Assembly: GCA_018350325.1 (NCBI GenBank)
Contig: JAEVLN010000008.1
Span: 1,364,001 to 1,428,000 of the forward strand
Direction: 5' to 3'
Length of the DNA stretch: 64,000 bases
From: Globodera rostochiensis
Lineage: Eukaryota; Nematoda; Chromadorea; Rhabditida; Heteroderidae
Part shown: positions 11,001 through 22,196 of the stretch, one piece after another
Layout: each line of letters opens with the position of its first letter
How positions within the stretch are numbered: the first letter of the stretch is position 1
Translations under genes and position numbers: made by a program
Notes under the pieces: model-generated
Databases searched by the model: none
What the model was told of the DNA's origin: nothing
What the model saw: the letters and a program-made list of their open reading frames with translations, nothing else

Positions 11001-12386
11001 TTCTTCACCAGAAATACGAGCGATAAGGAAGCAAAGAGTGAGGGGGGGGGGGGGGGGGCACTTCTCCTCGGGGGATCCCAAGGGGACTCGAGGGCATCAT
11101 TGATGGGAATAATGTGACCCCATTCAGACCAATTATCTCCTCATTCCTCATCCTCTCTTGCAAGCAGAAGCTTGGGGGGTTTTTTATTCTCTTCGAATGA
11201 GAACGGACGGACAATGAATGAATGGGGGGGGGGGGGCTTTGTCTGATGTGATGAAAGCCCCAAATTAAATTATGCAAAACATTACATTTAATTATTGATT
11301 GAATAACTTACAAATGTTTTATTTGCTCAAATGCTTTTTGATCAGTTTCGATCATTTGCCTAAATTATTAAATACGTATTCAAAACGAACAAAACTGGCT
11401 TTTGGGAAAAGCGATGTTTCGCTGTAATTGGAGCGAGTGAATGGACTGATGACAAAGTCAATGGCTAACAATTGGCCGGCCGTCCCTTTCCCCACCGCCG
11501 GGGGGCCATTGGCCACCCCCCGGCGTTTGTTCTGTCAAAGTGAACTCTTCCCCCCCCCCCCCCCCCCCCAGGGGCCACAATATGAAATTGCGGCCAACTC
11601 AGCTCATTCTTCGCCCGCCGTCAACAGCTGTTGCCGACCTTTGCCGTCCGTCCACAGAATGGCCAAAACTCAAATTATTTATTTTCCTCATTTATTTCTG
11701 ACTTTCATTTGCCTTTGGGGGTCAAAATTGTATTAATGAAAATTGGGAGTTGAATCATTACAATGCATTCTTTTCCTAATTGCTGAGATAATTCCAAGAG
11801 ACTTTTGTTGAAAACATTTTTTTAGATTTGTTTAATTAAATTTAAGCTTTCGCCATTTTACTGATTTTATGGACGAAGATTTACGAGTGAAAGAGAGAAA
11901 CAGACAAAGTTTCAAAGAGCGACAAGTGATCAGTCAGTGATCGGGCGGCGGCGGTTGATCCGAGGGAAGGCAGGGGAAGCATTGGAATTGAACCCGCACA
12001 TCCGCCGGAGTTGGCTGATCAGACAGCGAACTTTGGACCTTAGTGCCTGCCAGCTGATCGGATAATTTATTTATTTATGGCCGCATTCTTTTGCCTACTT
12101 TTTCTCAAATTATTTTCCATTTCCATTCGATTTGTGAGGGCATTTGTTTTTTTTACAAAATTTTTCGTCCTTTTTTTGTCTGTTTACTTTCCTCGCTCAA
12201 TTTCCCCCTCCACCCCCTAACCAATGTTTATAAACAAAACCGGGCGGGGGCAGCAAATTTCTGATGATGCCATCATTCAAATCGATCAAATTGGCTGAAA
12301 AAGAAAGTTTATTTATCTAAAAGATTAGAAAAAGTGATTTTTTTATTTTTAAATATTTTCATTAAAAATTCTCTTTGATATTGCAA
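11001..12386. other. Intergenic, no gene recognised
   Basis: Contains G runs (11223-11236), a C run (11550-11569) and AT-rich DNA. Short ORFs here have no coding character. Around 11930-12060 the sequence is GC-richer but I find no supported exon. Confidence 0.5.
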
Positions 12387-12771
12387 ATGACGGCCGCTGC
12401 TTCAAAGGTGTCGCGCGTGTTGAGCATGTTGGAGAGGGCCAAATTGGTCTGCTGGTTCGAAGAGACCAATTCGTACACCCAAACAGCGCGAAGGTGGGGG
12501 AGGGCATCCAGCAAATATCGAGAATTCATACCGTTCAAGACAAGAATACTGAGATTCATTAATTTGAATAAATAAAATTTAGTCCAGCCCACCAAATGAA
12601 TGAATGCATTTTTCCGTTATCAGATACCGAAATGAATTTGGGATGGAGCCACCGAAGCGAGAGCAGGTCATTAAATGGCATGACAACTTTCTGAAGACGG
12701 GTGCCATCGGCAAGATGAAAGACGAGGGGAAATCGGCAAGCGAAAAGGTCGGAAGCGAATTATCCATTTGA
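12387..12771 (+). CDS. Small helix-turn-helix protein of DUF4817/transposase-HTH type, two exons
   Basis: Exons 12387-12493 and 12624-12771 join (donor AAG|GTGG, acceptor TATCAG|A) to give 84 residues; frame checked. The order LERAKLVCWFEETNSYTQTARRY, then FGMEPPKREQVIKWHDNFLKTG, follows the DUF4817 pattern. That is the N-terminal paired-type HTH found in mariner-like transposases and in host genes derived from them: an E-R-A-x-x-V-x-W-F start and a P-P-x-R-x-x-I-x-x-W-x-x-x-F-x-x-T-G turn. The rest of a transposase (catalytic DDE/D domain) is absent: the ORF stops soon after KDEGKSASEK. It is either a domesticated DNA-binding protein or an intact-looking transposon fragment. The intron and clean frame argue for a gene. 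Written as two segments because the recognised motif spans the splice. Confidence 0.6.
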
Positions 12772-13336
12772 CGCTCATTTGCCGATGATTTGGCGCCCGA
12801 ATGGAATTTATTTTCCGTTTGCCTTTAGCAATTATTGAAACGCTCACAAATTAATTAAATATTTTCTCGCCCCTTAATTGTTTGAGGCCACTGAATCTTT
12901 CAGCAGATTTTCCGTTTCGGACCTTTCGGCATAAACTCAAAAAAAGGTCATTAATGGCGGCGACAGATAAAAAGTGTCCGAGGCGACCGCAATTCCACCG
13001 GTCAGGCAAAATGCAAAGAATATGGCATTAAATTGTTATAAAAATGAAAGGAGAAAAGATTAAGAAAAAATGTCTTTACAATAAATTCCAATTTCAATTT
13101 AACCTTTTTTCATCAAAACGACGACGGTCGGGAAACATTTGAAAGGCAAAATGAATTTATTGTTCTCGGTGATTATTTAATTTATTTTCAGCCAGCTAAT
13201 GTAATTAGAGTTGTGTAATTAGCGTTATTATGCATAAATTACTTTTGGAATAAATAAATTGTTGAACAAATATTGTCACAACTTTCGCAGTCAGAAGAAG
13301 CGCCGGTTCGATTTCGAAGACGGCACTCTCTCAAGG
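12772..13336. other. Intergenic, no gene recognised
   Basis: AT-rich with no open frame of note. It separates the HTH gene (+) from the small secreted protein (-). Confidence 0.5.
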
Positions 13337-13549
13337 CTAAGCCTTCCACAAAATCACTCCATCGCCTTGGACTGTGCCGCGTGCTCCGATCTGTCGCCGT
13401 CGCCGGCCCGCCACTCCGTCGGCATTTCCCCCTCCGGTGCCGTGGGCCCCGAGGACTTGTCGCTTCTTCACTTCCTCTTGGGATGCCGTAAAAGTGGCCA
13501 ATGCAACGGACAAAATCAAAATAAACAGAAGGCAAAAGTGTCTTTTCAT
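13337..13549 (-). CDS. Small secreted protein with basic cleavage sites (70 residues)
   Basis: The ORF starts MKRHFCLLFILILSVALA, a textbook signal peptide: short basic start, long hydrophobic core, small residues before a probable cut near TFTAS/QEE. The mature part of about 47 residues has two basic clusters, KKRQ and RRRRQ, which split it into two Gly-rich segments, the first ending ...DGVAG before RRRR. That layout resembles a prepropeptide processed by proprotein convertases, where a Gly before the basic site can supply a C-terminal amide. I do not recognise the family. Alternatives are a secreted parasitism protein, or a first exon that splices on (a GTGAAG donor follows QEE) into the Ig-CAM gene 2.7 kb downstream on the same strand, which would explain that gene's missing signal peptide. 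Confidence 0.5.
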   Translation of the reverse strand: MKRHFCLLFILILSVALATFTASQEEVKKRQVLGAHGTGGGNADGVAGRRRRQIGARGTVQGDGVILWKA

Positions 13550-14442
13550 TGGAAAATTTGCAATTAAAAATAGGAAAAGAATGGCCGGATCTGTAACAAT
13601 ATTTTAGAAAATCTAAATGAAAATGAAAAGATAATATTTTGTTTCCAATCAAAAATTGTGCCTTAAAAGGAGGAGAATGGGTTAATTAAGGTCGGTGTTA
13701 TTGCCTCCGATCATTCCCAATTCGGTCGAAAACATCAGCTGATTTTGAGGCATCGAATCAAATCTTTTAAAAACAAACGATTAACCGACAGATTCCGTCA
13801 CAATCTTCACATAAAAACAAAATTTTAAAAATTTCATTTTTTGGTGGCAGAATTTTTAATCGCGAAAAAGTCTATTTTTAGGGGTGCATTTTTTGAAAAT
13901 TTTGAAAAAGTCGATCCTTAGGGGTGTATTTTTCTTTATTGCATTTTTGTTAAGGAATTTTTGAAAATATGGAATATGGATTGATTCTAAAATAGGCTCA
14001 AGAAGGTCCAAACAAAGCTAATCATTATTTATGGTATTTATACGCTTTCCGAGTGCGCAAAAAAAAAAATTGGTTTCCATATAATTAGTGGCCCTATTCA
14101 TTAATTAATCAATCATTCACGCGTTTGGGTTGACCCTAAAATGTGCACTTTCTGCGTAAGGACTCGGGACCAAATTGGCCTACTACTAAAAGAGTCTCAG
14201 CAACATTTAATTGGAGTAAATAAATGACAAAATTGTTTCAGAGAATAACAATTTAAAAACAGTTTAAAGTTCAATGATTGATTTTTTTAAATCTCTGCTT
14301 TTTGTGGGTTTCAGGAGCTTTGTGGAATCAGCGGTTTAAATTACTGTATTTGAATAAAACATTACGGTACTTTCAAGAGAATTGTCTCGCCTTATTAATT
14401 ATAAAAAAAATCGGAAATTAAATTCTTTTGACTTTATTTGTT
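13550..14442. other. Intergenic with a degraded repeat
   Basis: Around 13840-13990 the stretches 'AGGGGTGCATTTTTTG' and 'AGGGGTGTATTTTTC' resemble the interior of the hAT-like element at 48671-49814, so this is probably a remnant of that family. The rest is AT-rich with no gene seen. Confidence 0.4.
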
Positions 14443-15634
14443 TTATATGGCAAAAGAGGCGTATTTTGCTCGCTTCAGCAAAGGCGTGCTTTCGCTTGCT
14501 TCTTCTTCGCGTTGCGCGATCGCTTGCATCACTTCGACGGTGTGCGAGTGGCCAATGCCTTTGGGGGAAATGGCGAAAAAACAGAAAATAAATGCCTCAC
14601 AGCGTTTGTTCAATTCCATTTTATCGGTCTTCACGAAAATGGCACGGGAAAGAGGCGATCGTTGGTCGTTGTTAAAGCAAGCATTCGCTGAATTTCTCAA
14701 CTCTTTAATGGACAACGGGACGCCCTTACCGCAATACAAATAAAACCAATCGTGTTTTAAGTCGGGAAAAATGACACGACGCCCATAGACCGAAAGCTTT
14801 TGCCACTCGCTTAGACGCGACTCGGAGTTGTCCGTCCAGTACACCATGTAATGCTAACAACGAATTCAAGCTGTTTAGGAAAATGGCGTGTCGACAGTTT
14901 GACCTTCACATCATTTGCCCGTTTGTACGGAGCTTCCCAAGTCAGCTCAACGGCGTTCCCACTCAGTTTTGTGGCCAAAAGGTGTTGTGGACTCAGCTGA
15001 GGCTCTGAATTCTTAGTGGAAAAGTCCCAATTCTGGTAATTATTGCCTGTGTACTGGACGAGAATGACGGGTTTGCTCTCGCCATACTTTGAAACGGCGG
15101 TGATGCGAAACTCGTAGAGGGAGCAGGAGGCCAAACTCATTATCTCGACGGCGAAACCCTTCAGAAGATTTGAACTGTTCGCAAAGCATTTGCCTCACCT
15201 GAATGCCCTTCAACTCGCGCATTTTCGGCCGCTTGGCCTCACCTTCGACATCCGACGACGATTGTTCGTACCTTCAAAATTCAAATTTTTTGGTTTTAAT
15301 GGTAAATCATTACTTTTGCCGATAACGCAAATTGTAAGTCACTTTCACATCCTCTGAAGAGAAAGACGCGGCCCAGGCCAACCGAACGCTGTAAGCCGAC
15401 GTGGAGATCACTTGGCACTCGCGCGGCGGGTCGGGCGGAAGACGGGCGAACATGAATTTGCCGTCGGGCACTTTTAAATGTTTTAAATTTAAATAATAAA
15501 AAGTCGCACCCACAAATATGGGAAGGCCTTCGACGGGCAGAGAATTTCCGAATGGAAATCTTTTTCTGAAGCTCAGAGAAATTTTTGTGCGCAAAAATCA
15601 TCCCTTTGGCCAATTGGGCCAGCAAACTGGCCAT
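14443..15634 (-). CDS. Fibronectin type III domain protein without a signal peptide
   Basis: The start is ATG at 15632-15634 in a GCCGCCATGG context. The opening segment MASLLAQLAKG has no signal peptide. Splicing across 15505-15470 keeps frame into LPDGKFMFARLPPDPPREC, the start of a first FN3 domain (SVRLAWAAS, VTYNLRYRQ, then after an intron LYEFRITAVSKYGESKP). A second FN3 domain follows: PQHLLATKLSGNAVELTWEA, an intron, MVYWTDNSES, FPDLKHDWFYLYC, an intron, GIGHSHTVEVM. The protein ends ...PLLKRAKYASFAI. Tandem intracellular FN3 domains imply protein-protein binding; I cannot name the family. The gene begins 58 bp after the stop of the K2P channel gene on the same strand, so the two may be co-transcribed. 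Confidence 0.65.
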
Positions 15635-15692
15635 GGCGGCACGGCGTCTTCTTCGAACGGAACAATTAAATAAACAAAAGCCGCTTATTTAA

Positions 15693-17214
15693 TTATGCGA
15701 ACTTTGCCTTGGCCTCCCGAATCATATAAAATGGGTTGTTCGACTGCAACTTCCGTCCCAAATAGTGAATTTCCTTCAAATACATCCGACCGACCACGTC
15801 CATACCTTAAACTCTAATTTATTAATAACTTTGTTTAAAACATCTTTTCTTACACATTGTTGTGAAAATCACTCCGCAGGTTACCAGGAAAAGGACGGCA
15901 AACATATTTTCAGACTGAGGACGATAATCGCCAAAACCTTTATGAATTAATTACTTTAATTATTTAAATGCTTTCATTGCACTCACCAACAGTCAGAATG
16001 CTTATGAACATAAAGTACAGAGAGTCCAGATAAGTCCAACGCACTTCATAATATCGTTGCACAACGTACGCAGCCAAAAAGCCGTAAACGACGACCATTC
16101 CAAACGCAACAAATGGGGGGAAGCGCACCAAACGGACGCGGTCCAAAAGACTCTGAAAATTCGTTAATTATTTATTAAAATAATTAAAATAATTCATTAA
16201 GTGTTTAAAAGTTTTCGCCTCTTCGTCTTCACTCTCGCCGAACATATCGCTGGCGCCCCCGGGGGAGGAAAGATCCGGCGACGGTCGGCCGATGTTTCTG
16301 ATACGGCCACAAAACTCCCAAACTTTGAAGTGGAAGAAGAAAATGAACTCAGAAAAGAATTTGGCCACACTTAAAGAGGAGTTTAAAGAGTTAAAAGGGA
16401 GGGAAACAGCGAATTAACAAAAGCGTTCACTTGGCAACATTGACCAAAGTCAGCGGAATCCCTTAATTTGACTATCATTTAATTGGATTAGACGCAAAAG
16501 GACCGACCGATCAAACAATAAAGGACACCGAAGAGCCGCCCTTCGAAGGTGGACGGGCACACAAAGCCGTAGCCAATTGATGTAAGCATTGTGGCGGTGA
16601 AGAACAGCGAATTCTTGAAGTCCCAAGTCGGAGGATTCTCAATTTTGGCTCTTTCTCTCAGAAAACGAAAATAGAAAACTTCTTCGAAACCGTGCCGAAC
16701 TGCTCGATGTGCCGCATAAACGGTGTCCACGTACTTATGAAACTTTTCCTCCGTTGCCATCCGAGCCTTCGCTACCATTTTTGCTTCGTTTAGTCCTTCC
16801 CTCAAAATCTTTGCCAAATTTTCTTGAATTTCCGCCCACACCGCCTCAGCATACTGCTCAGAATCTTCACCAATACGGCGGAGATGATTCGCTTTTGATT
16901 CTGAAAAGTGATCAATTTTTTTTAGCCATTTTTGAATATTTTACCAAGAAAATGCCGTTCTTCCAAAAGTTGAAACATCAAAGCACCCAACAAAATGTAA
17001 AAGACACAAGCGATGGCCAGCAAAAGGTGGTGGGAGAGGAACTTGTCTCGGACAAAAGTCCAAAAACGACTTAAATGACTTTTTTATTGATGCTTTAAAT
17101 GTAAGACGCCGGAAAGCTCGGCTTCAAAATGACCGATGGCTTGACAAAGTTCAAATTGCGATCACTTTCTGACCTTGCATTAAGCCAATTCGGGCAACAG
17201 CTTTTGGTGGACAT
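15693..17214 (-). CDS. Two-pore-domain (K2P/TWK) potassium channel
   Basis: Exon 1 is 17174-17214 (MSTKSCCPNWLNAR), exon 2 is 16945-17078 with the first membrane helix, and exon 3 is 16508-16900. Exon 3 carries the extracellular cap region, then pore 1 with the selectivity filter TSIGYG and LFGVLYCLIGIPLTLVNVA completed by the next exon. After an intracellular loop (around 16.2-16.37 kb) come M3 and pore 2: TYLDSLYFMFISILTVG, an intron, GFGDYRP. M4 and a short C-terminal tail end at 15693. GYG/GFGD filters with four membrane helices define the K2P family, which carries background K+ current in nerve and muscle. The donor after the loop exon is not clear: no GT keeps frame there, so a boundary or a base may be wrong. 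C. elegans has many TWK paralogues and I do not assign one. Confidence 0.88.
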
Positions 17215-18309
17215 TTTAAAAGATGAGATTTATATTTGCTCAAAAAGCATTAAATATATTTAAGCTAAATTCAATGACCGGTCAAAGGCAGCGCTTTAAC
17301 GTTGAGCATTGACCTGACAATCCGTCAGAAAAAAATTATTACATTTATTTAAAATGAATTTAAAAAATAAGTTTTTATGACGGATTGTCCGTCCACCGGC
17401 GGCGGGTGAGGGGGATAAAATGTGAGTTCGAGAATCTTCGTCCCATGGGATAAAAGGGAGAAGAGAATGGATCCAAAACCATCCATCAAAGGGCCCCCCC
17501 CCCAACACCCACAAAAAGCCTTTCATCCCTTTGGGCGTCAAACTTTCACTTTTTCTTGTTTTTGCCTTTCCCCGCGAAAAATTGTGGAAAAATAATCAGT
17601 TAATTTGTTTTAAATAAAAGTGAATTATCAATTTGAAAATACAAATTTATTTGTTTATTGTAAGGTACAAAAAACGAATAAAATGCAAATTTTGCTATAA
17701 AATTGGCGAGGAGTGAAAACGAATGGCTTTTGGAGGGCTTCGAATGAATGTGAAGGCGTCCCCCCCCCCCCCGGGGGGAGCAAATTCAATTTCGCACTTT
17801 CTTTGACTCCGTCCATTCATCGAACTTCGAATATTTCAGTGGTCAAAACAAATTCGCAGCCTCAAGAGTTTTTACTTTGTCCGTTACTTTTAACCGATTA
17901 AATGGGTTGGGCAACCCGAACAAAGTCGAGACATTTAAACGGCCAATCTCGAGAAAAATCCAATTTATTCAAAATTATCAGTGCTTTTATTTAAGTTAAT
18001 CAACAATTCGATCAAATCACGTTTAAATGGTCGAAAGTTCATTGTTTATGTGCTAAATAAGCTTTTGCATCAGCTGCTGTTGAGGCGGGAAAAAGTGAGG
18101 CGGGCGGTCGGTGCGGCGGTGTCAAAGGAAAACAACAAATATTTATGCATTTATTCGTGGAAAAAAAAGAAAGAAAGAAAGCAAAATGACTTTCATTCCT
18201 TTCCGAATTGATCTGTTGATGTTCTGTCTTCAAAAAAAGCCAACAGTTCCATAAATAAACGCTTTTTTGGCAAATTGAAACTTCAGACAAATTTTGCAAC
18301 AACAAAATA
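17215..18309. other. Divergent intergenic region between the K2P (-) and CapA-like (+) genes
   Basis: AT-rich with a C run at 17760-17772 and poly-A/GAAA patches at 18160-18185. No exon is supported. Confidence 0.5.
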
Positions 18310-20470
18310 ATGCGCAACGTCGCCGTAGGGGAAGTGCGGATTTTCCTTTGCGGCGATGTAATGACTGGTAGAGGCGTCGACCAAATCCTTCCCTACCCGT
18401 CAGAATCGCATCTCCACGAACAATTTGTGAAGAATGCCAAAGATTATGTTCGATTGGCCGAATGTCACTCAGGGCCTTTACCAAAAAGGTAAAGCTTGCG
18501 CAATTATGGAAAGAGGGCGGAGGTGGGGGGGGGGGAGGGGGGGATTAGAGAGGGGGCCCTGGCTAAGCCCATGGCCAATGGGCAGCTAATCGTTTGGTTG
18601 ATTCTCGACAGGAGAGGCTTCAGCTACCCGTGGGGCGATGCTCTTGCCATATTGGACGAGTGGAAACCGAACGTTCGAATCATCAATCTGGAGACATCGG
18701 TGACCACAAGCGAAGACAAGTACAAATAGTCCGATTCTTCGACTATTTCCAAAATTTCCTTTTCAGTTGGCCACACAAGGGCATAAACTACAGAATGCAT
18801 CCGAACAACGTCCCATGTCTGACCAGTACTCACATTGACTGCTGCGTGTTGGCCAACAACCACGTGCTCGACTGGGGCCATAAAGGTGGGCAGATGTTGT
18901 GCCATTTGATTCATCCGCAATGTTAGTTGAAAAATAATCCCCCATGGGGGATTACGAGAATTTTGATTGAGTTATGTCTAAAGAGCTCTCCAGGTCTCGC
19001 CGAAACGATTTCCGTTCTTCGCCGAGCCGGCATTCGCACTGTCGGTGCCGGAGGTAACGAATCTGAGGCTGACGCTCCGGCAGCCATTGAACTTGGCCAC
19101 GGGCAACGAGTGTTGGTGTTCGCATGGGGCGATGACAGCAGCGGAGTGCCTTCCTCGTGGGCGGCCAATGCGAGTCGAGGCGGCGTCAACTTCTTGTCCA
19201 GCGGAATCTCATCCGCAAGTGCGGAGATAATCACACGCCGAATTGGAAAGGTGGGAGGGCAGGACGTACCAAGGGGGTAGAGCGGGATCGGATTTCAAAA
19301 ACCGGAATAAATCTCGATCCCGCTTTACCCCGACGGAGCCGGACCTAAAGTTAAGAAAGTAGGGCTATTGTGAAATACTTTCCCTTTAACATATACACAT
19401 TCCCAAGTCTCTGATTAAGATTCGTCGAACCTCTGGTGATGTTGTAGTCGCTTCGCTCCATTGGGGCGGCAATTGGGGGTACGACATTTCGAAGACGGAA
19501 CGGAGCTTTGCCCATCAACTGATCGACAGTGGAAATGTGGACATTGTGTACGGTCACTCGTCACACCATTCAAAAGCGATTGAGGTGACCGGTTGTCCCA
19601 TTGTTAGACAACAATTACAGCGTTCTTTCCATCTTGATTCCGCTGGTTGACATAAACGGTTTAAAACGCCTAGGGCAGTGGCAAAAGATTGGGGAGGCCC
19701 CGGTAGCTCAGTGGAAAAGCTGCCCACGCATTGGGTGAAGGTCTGGTTTCGATTCCCACCCGCCGGGTTTACCATTTTGCCTGTCTTTATAGTACTTGTT
19801 TGTTTTTATTCCCTCCCATTACTTTTTTTTTGCTTTTCTTTTAGGAAATTGCTGTGGCTTAGGTTTTGTTTGATTGATTGTGTACACTTTCAGGTCTACA
19901 AGGACAAGTTGATTCTTTACGGTTGCGGTGACTTTCTCAACGACTATGAAGGCATTTCTGGGTACGAAGAATTCCACGCCGAGCTCATCTTAATGTATTT
20001 CCCGGTTGTTAATGCCGAAAAAGGCACACTTATTCGAATGGATGCGGCGCCAATGAAGGTGATGGAACAGTTCAACTAAAAGAGTGTGCAACAGTTACAT
20101 TTGATCGGCCGTTTTGCTTAAAATTAAGACACAATTTGATATCAGACTAGCTTTTCAACAGGGTTGCCGATCGGTTCAAACTCGGAAAGTTAACCAAACT
20201 CGACTTAACACTATTTGTCGTTTAATTGAGATTTCTGACGGCGCCACACTGAATGGTCATTAAAATGGCCACATTAAGACGACAACACTGACTATGAGGG
20301 TCCGATCCGCGAGTACCTTTACAACTTTACAGATCAACAAGCTTCGTTTGACTCGTGCGACTGTTGAGGATGCTCTTTGGCTTTACCAAACAATGGCACG
20401 CGAATGCGCCAAATTCGGTGTCCGTGTGCTACGCGATGAACAGACAAATGTTTTGTCGTTGCTTTGGTGA
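18310..20470 (+). CDS. CapA-like (poly-gamma-glutamate synthesis/metallophosphatase-fold) protein
   Basis: Seven exons (18310-18488, 18612-18719, 18767-18885, 18994-19250, 19408-19584, 19894-20058, 20333-20470) total 1143 nt, giving 380 residues; frame checked. The motif order is that of bacterial CapA/PgsA-type proteins, a calcineurin-like metallophosphoesterase fold: GDVMTGRGVD at the N-terminus, NLETSVT, LANNHVLDWG, VVASLHWGGNWG, DIVYGHSSHHSKAIEV, then YGCGDFLNDYEG, and RLTRATVEDALWLYQ at the end. The Asp/Asn/His residues at these sites match metal-binding positions of the fold. The family is mainly bacterial and fungal, so a nematode copy suggests horizontal transfer; the many spliceosomal introns show it is now a nuclear gene, not contamination. 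No signal peptide is seen. Substrate unknown. A SINE sits in intron 5. Confidence 0.88.
19690..19800 (+). repeat. tRNA-derived SINE-like element, copy 1
   Basis: It begins with a tRNA-like head: GTAGCTCAGTGG (A-box-like) then GGTTTCGATTCCC (B box with one extra T). The following body, CCATTTTGCCTGTCTTT, also follows the tRNA-like head at 58060-58150. It lies in intron 5 of the CapA-like gene. It does not fold into a clean tRNA cloverleaf, so it is not called a tRNA gene. Confidence 0.55.
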
Positions 20471-20781
20471 AAGAAGATTTCTAGAATTTTTAAAGAATTT
20501 TCGTTTAAATTTTGAATAAATCTTAGACAGATGGCCAAGCTTAAAAAGTCCAAAATTCTTTTAAAAAATATTGACGTTTTGGTATTAGTCTCAACAAATT
20601 GGCTAGGTTTGTTGAAAGTTATAGCCACTTTCTTCGGATTGGAAAATCACGGAGTTGGGAATTTTCCGGAACCAAAATCCTGGGTTTGACCATGACCAAG
20701 CAAATCCCGAAAATCTCCGTCTCACCAATTCGGTCCTCCATTCTTTTTCCAGCAGATCGTTTAGGTTGTGGCGGTCTTCAA

Positions 20782-21780
20782 ATGCCTTGCAATTTTGAGG
20801 TTCATCAAATTTTGGTGGGTAAAATGAGTTCGGCGTGCCATGTGCCAAGAAAGTTGAGCAGCACCCAACTTGTGCATGCAACATGTTCCGTCACTTTGGT
20901 TGAAGAGAAAATGTTCAAAGAAAATTCTGATGGAGAAGCATTTGGACTCAAAATGTTGGTTGATTGTGCAAGTTCGTATGAGAGAGAAAAGCTGGAACAA
21001 AGTAACGGATTAGGAACATGAATAGCATGGGAAACAAATCAGTTCAAAATGTTAGCCAGAAAGAATGGTTTAGATTTTTTTATAGAAAGAAAGGCTCAAG
21101 GCCATACATTTAGTGATTTCTTGAGAAAGATAGGAGGAGCCCCTCGGGGTTTTAAATTCTGAGAGGGAATTAGTGCATTTCGTTTTTTTCATTCCATTCA
21201 TTTAGCTCTTTGTGCCAGGGGGATTTCTCCCAACGAAATAACCCATTTGGTCATCACCCATTGGCATCTTGACCATTGTGGAAACATTGGATTGTTCCCG
21301 ACTGCTCAATTGATCACTCCGGAAAGAATTATGGCGGAGGGTTCCGAAGCTATTAACAACCATTTGCCAAAGCGGATTTCGGTGCATCTTTACGGCGGTC
21401 ATTCGACCCCCGGGGACGTCGTTGTGAGAGTGAAGCAAATGGAAAATGTGAATCGTAATTTACGAGATTTTTACTCAATTATTTTAGCAAGCTGATAAAA
21501 TAATGACACGGACTATTGCGATTGTTGGTTAGATGATCAATTTATATTTTCTGCTTTCTAATTCTGGTTTCTTTTAGGCGATCTCTTCGAGTTCGAGAAT
21601 GATTGGCTATTTGATCAACCGTGGAAACAAAACAGCTTCTGTCCCAGCCGACAGCTCATCTCGCGCTTTTTGTGTTGGAAGGGTGCCGACGAGATCATTC
21701 CGGGCCACGGCCCCTCCTTCCGACTCACCACGGCTTTCCATGAAAAATCGGCAATATTTGGATTGGTCGGTTTCAGTTAA
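20782..21780 (+). CDS. MBLAC1-type metallo-beta-lactamase-fold hydrolase
   Basis: Exons 20782-21001, 21206-21447, 21488-21527 and 21578-21780 sum to 705 nt (234 residues); frame checked. The N-terminal strand region CSVTLVEE...MLVDCASS leads to the zinc signature [12 protein letters not shown] (HxHxDH). HSTPGDVVV supplies the next ligand, then [12 protein letters not shown] and PGHGPSF the last His. Length and motifs fit MBLAC1. The human enzyme processes histone pre-mRNA 3' ends, and the C. elegans relative SWIP-10 acts in glia. The gene starts 311 bp after the CapA-like stop, same strand. The start was chosen at the ATG opening the conserved block; an in-frame upstream ORF adds residues without family character. 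Confidence 0.85.
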
Positions 21781-22196
21781 CGCTCAATATTTTTGTCGAA
21801 AACGGGAGGGAGTACTACTTTAGTATAGGGGTCGCCGATTTCACAAGGGGGGTAGCCCCTCTCCCCGAACATTTTTTATGAAGGCAATCCTCGAACTAAG
21901 GGGGGGGGGTCGAATCTTAGGAATCGAACCATATTCGAACATTTTTCGAAATTCTATATTTATGTATGAACTCAAAAAGGTTAAAATCCTCAAAAAATTA
22001 ACGGAAATGCTTGTAATAACGTGAAAATCGTCGACCCCTTTACTAAAGAAGTGCTCGGAACGGAAACATTACTGGTAGTATTGGCTGGGATTATGACTTC
22101 TCACTGGAATAAAAAGTTCATATTACAATGCTTGCTTGACTTTCTCGGAATTTTGCGAGTTTTTAGAATAAAAATAATAATTCTATAAAAAAACCG

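Noticed and set aside
10689..11117. Pro/Ser- and Gly/Glu/Arg-rich ORFs
   Set aside because: Pure by-products of the C/T and G/A tract. Open in several frames and on both strands with no coding signature.
19690..19771. tRNA gene in the CapA intron
   Set aside because: The B box has an extra T and the acceptor stem does not pair. The body matches another copy at 58060, so a SINE is the better reading.
20085..20331. CapA-like protein ending at the in-frame stop after 'KVMEQFN'
   Set aside because: A GTGATG donor just before it splices in frame to the exon at 20333, which restores the conserved family C-terminus and gives a length divisible by three.
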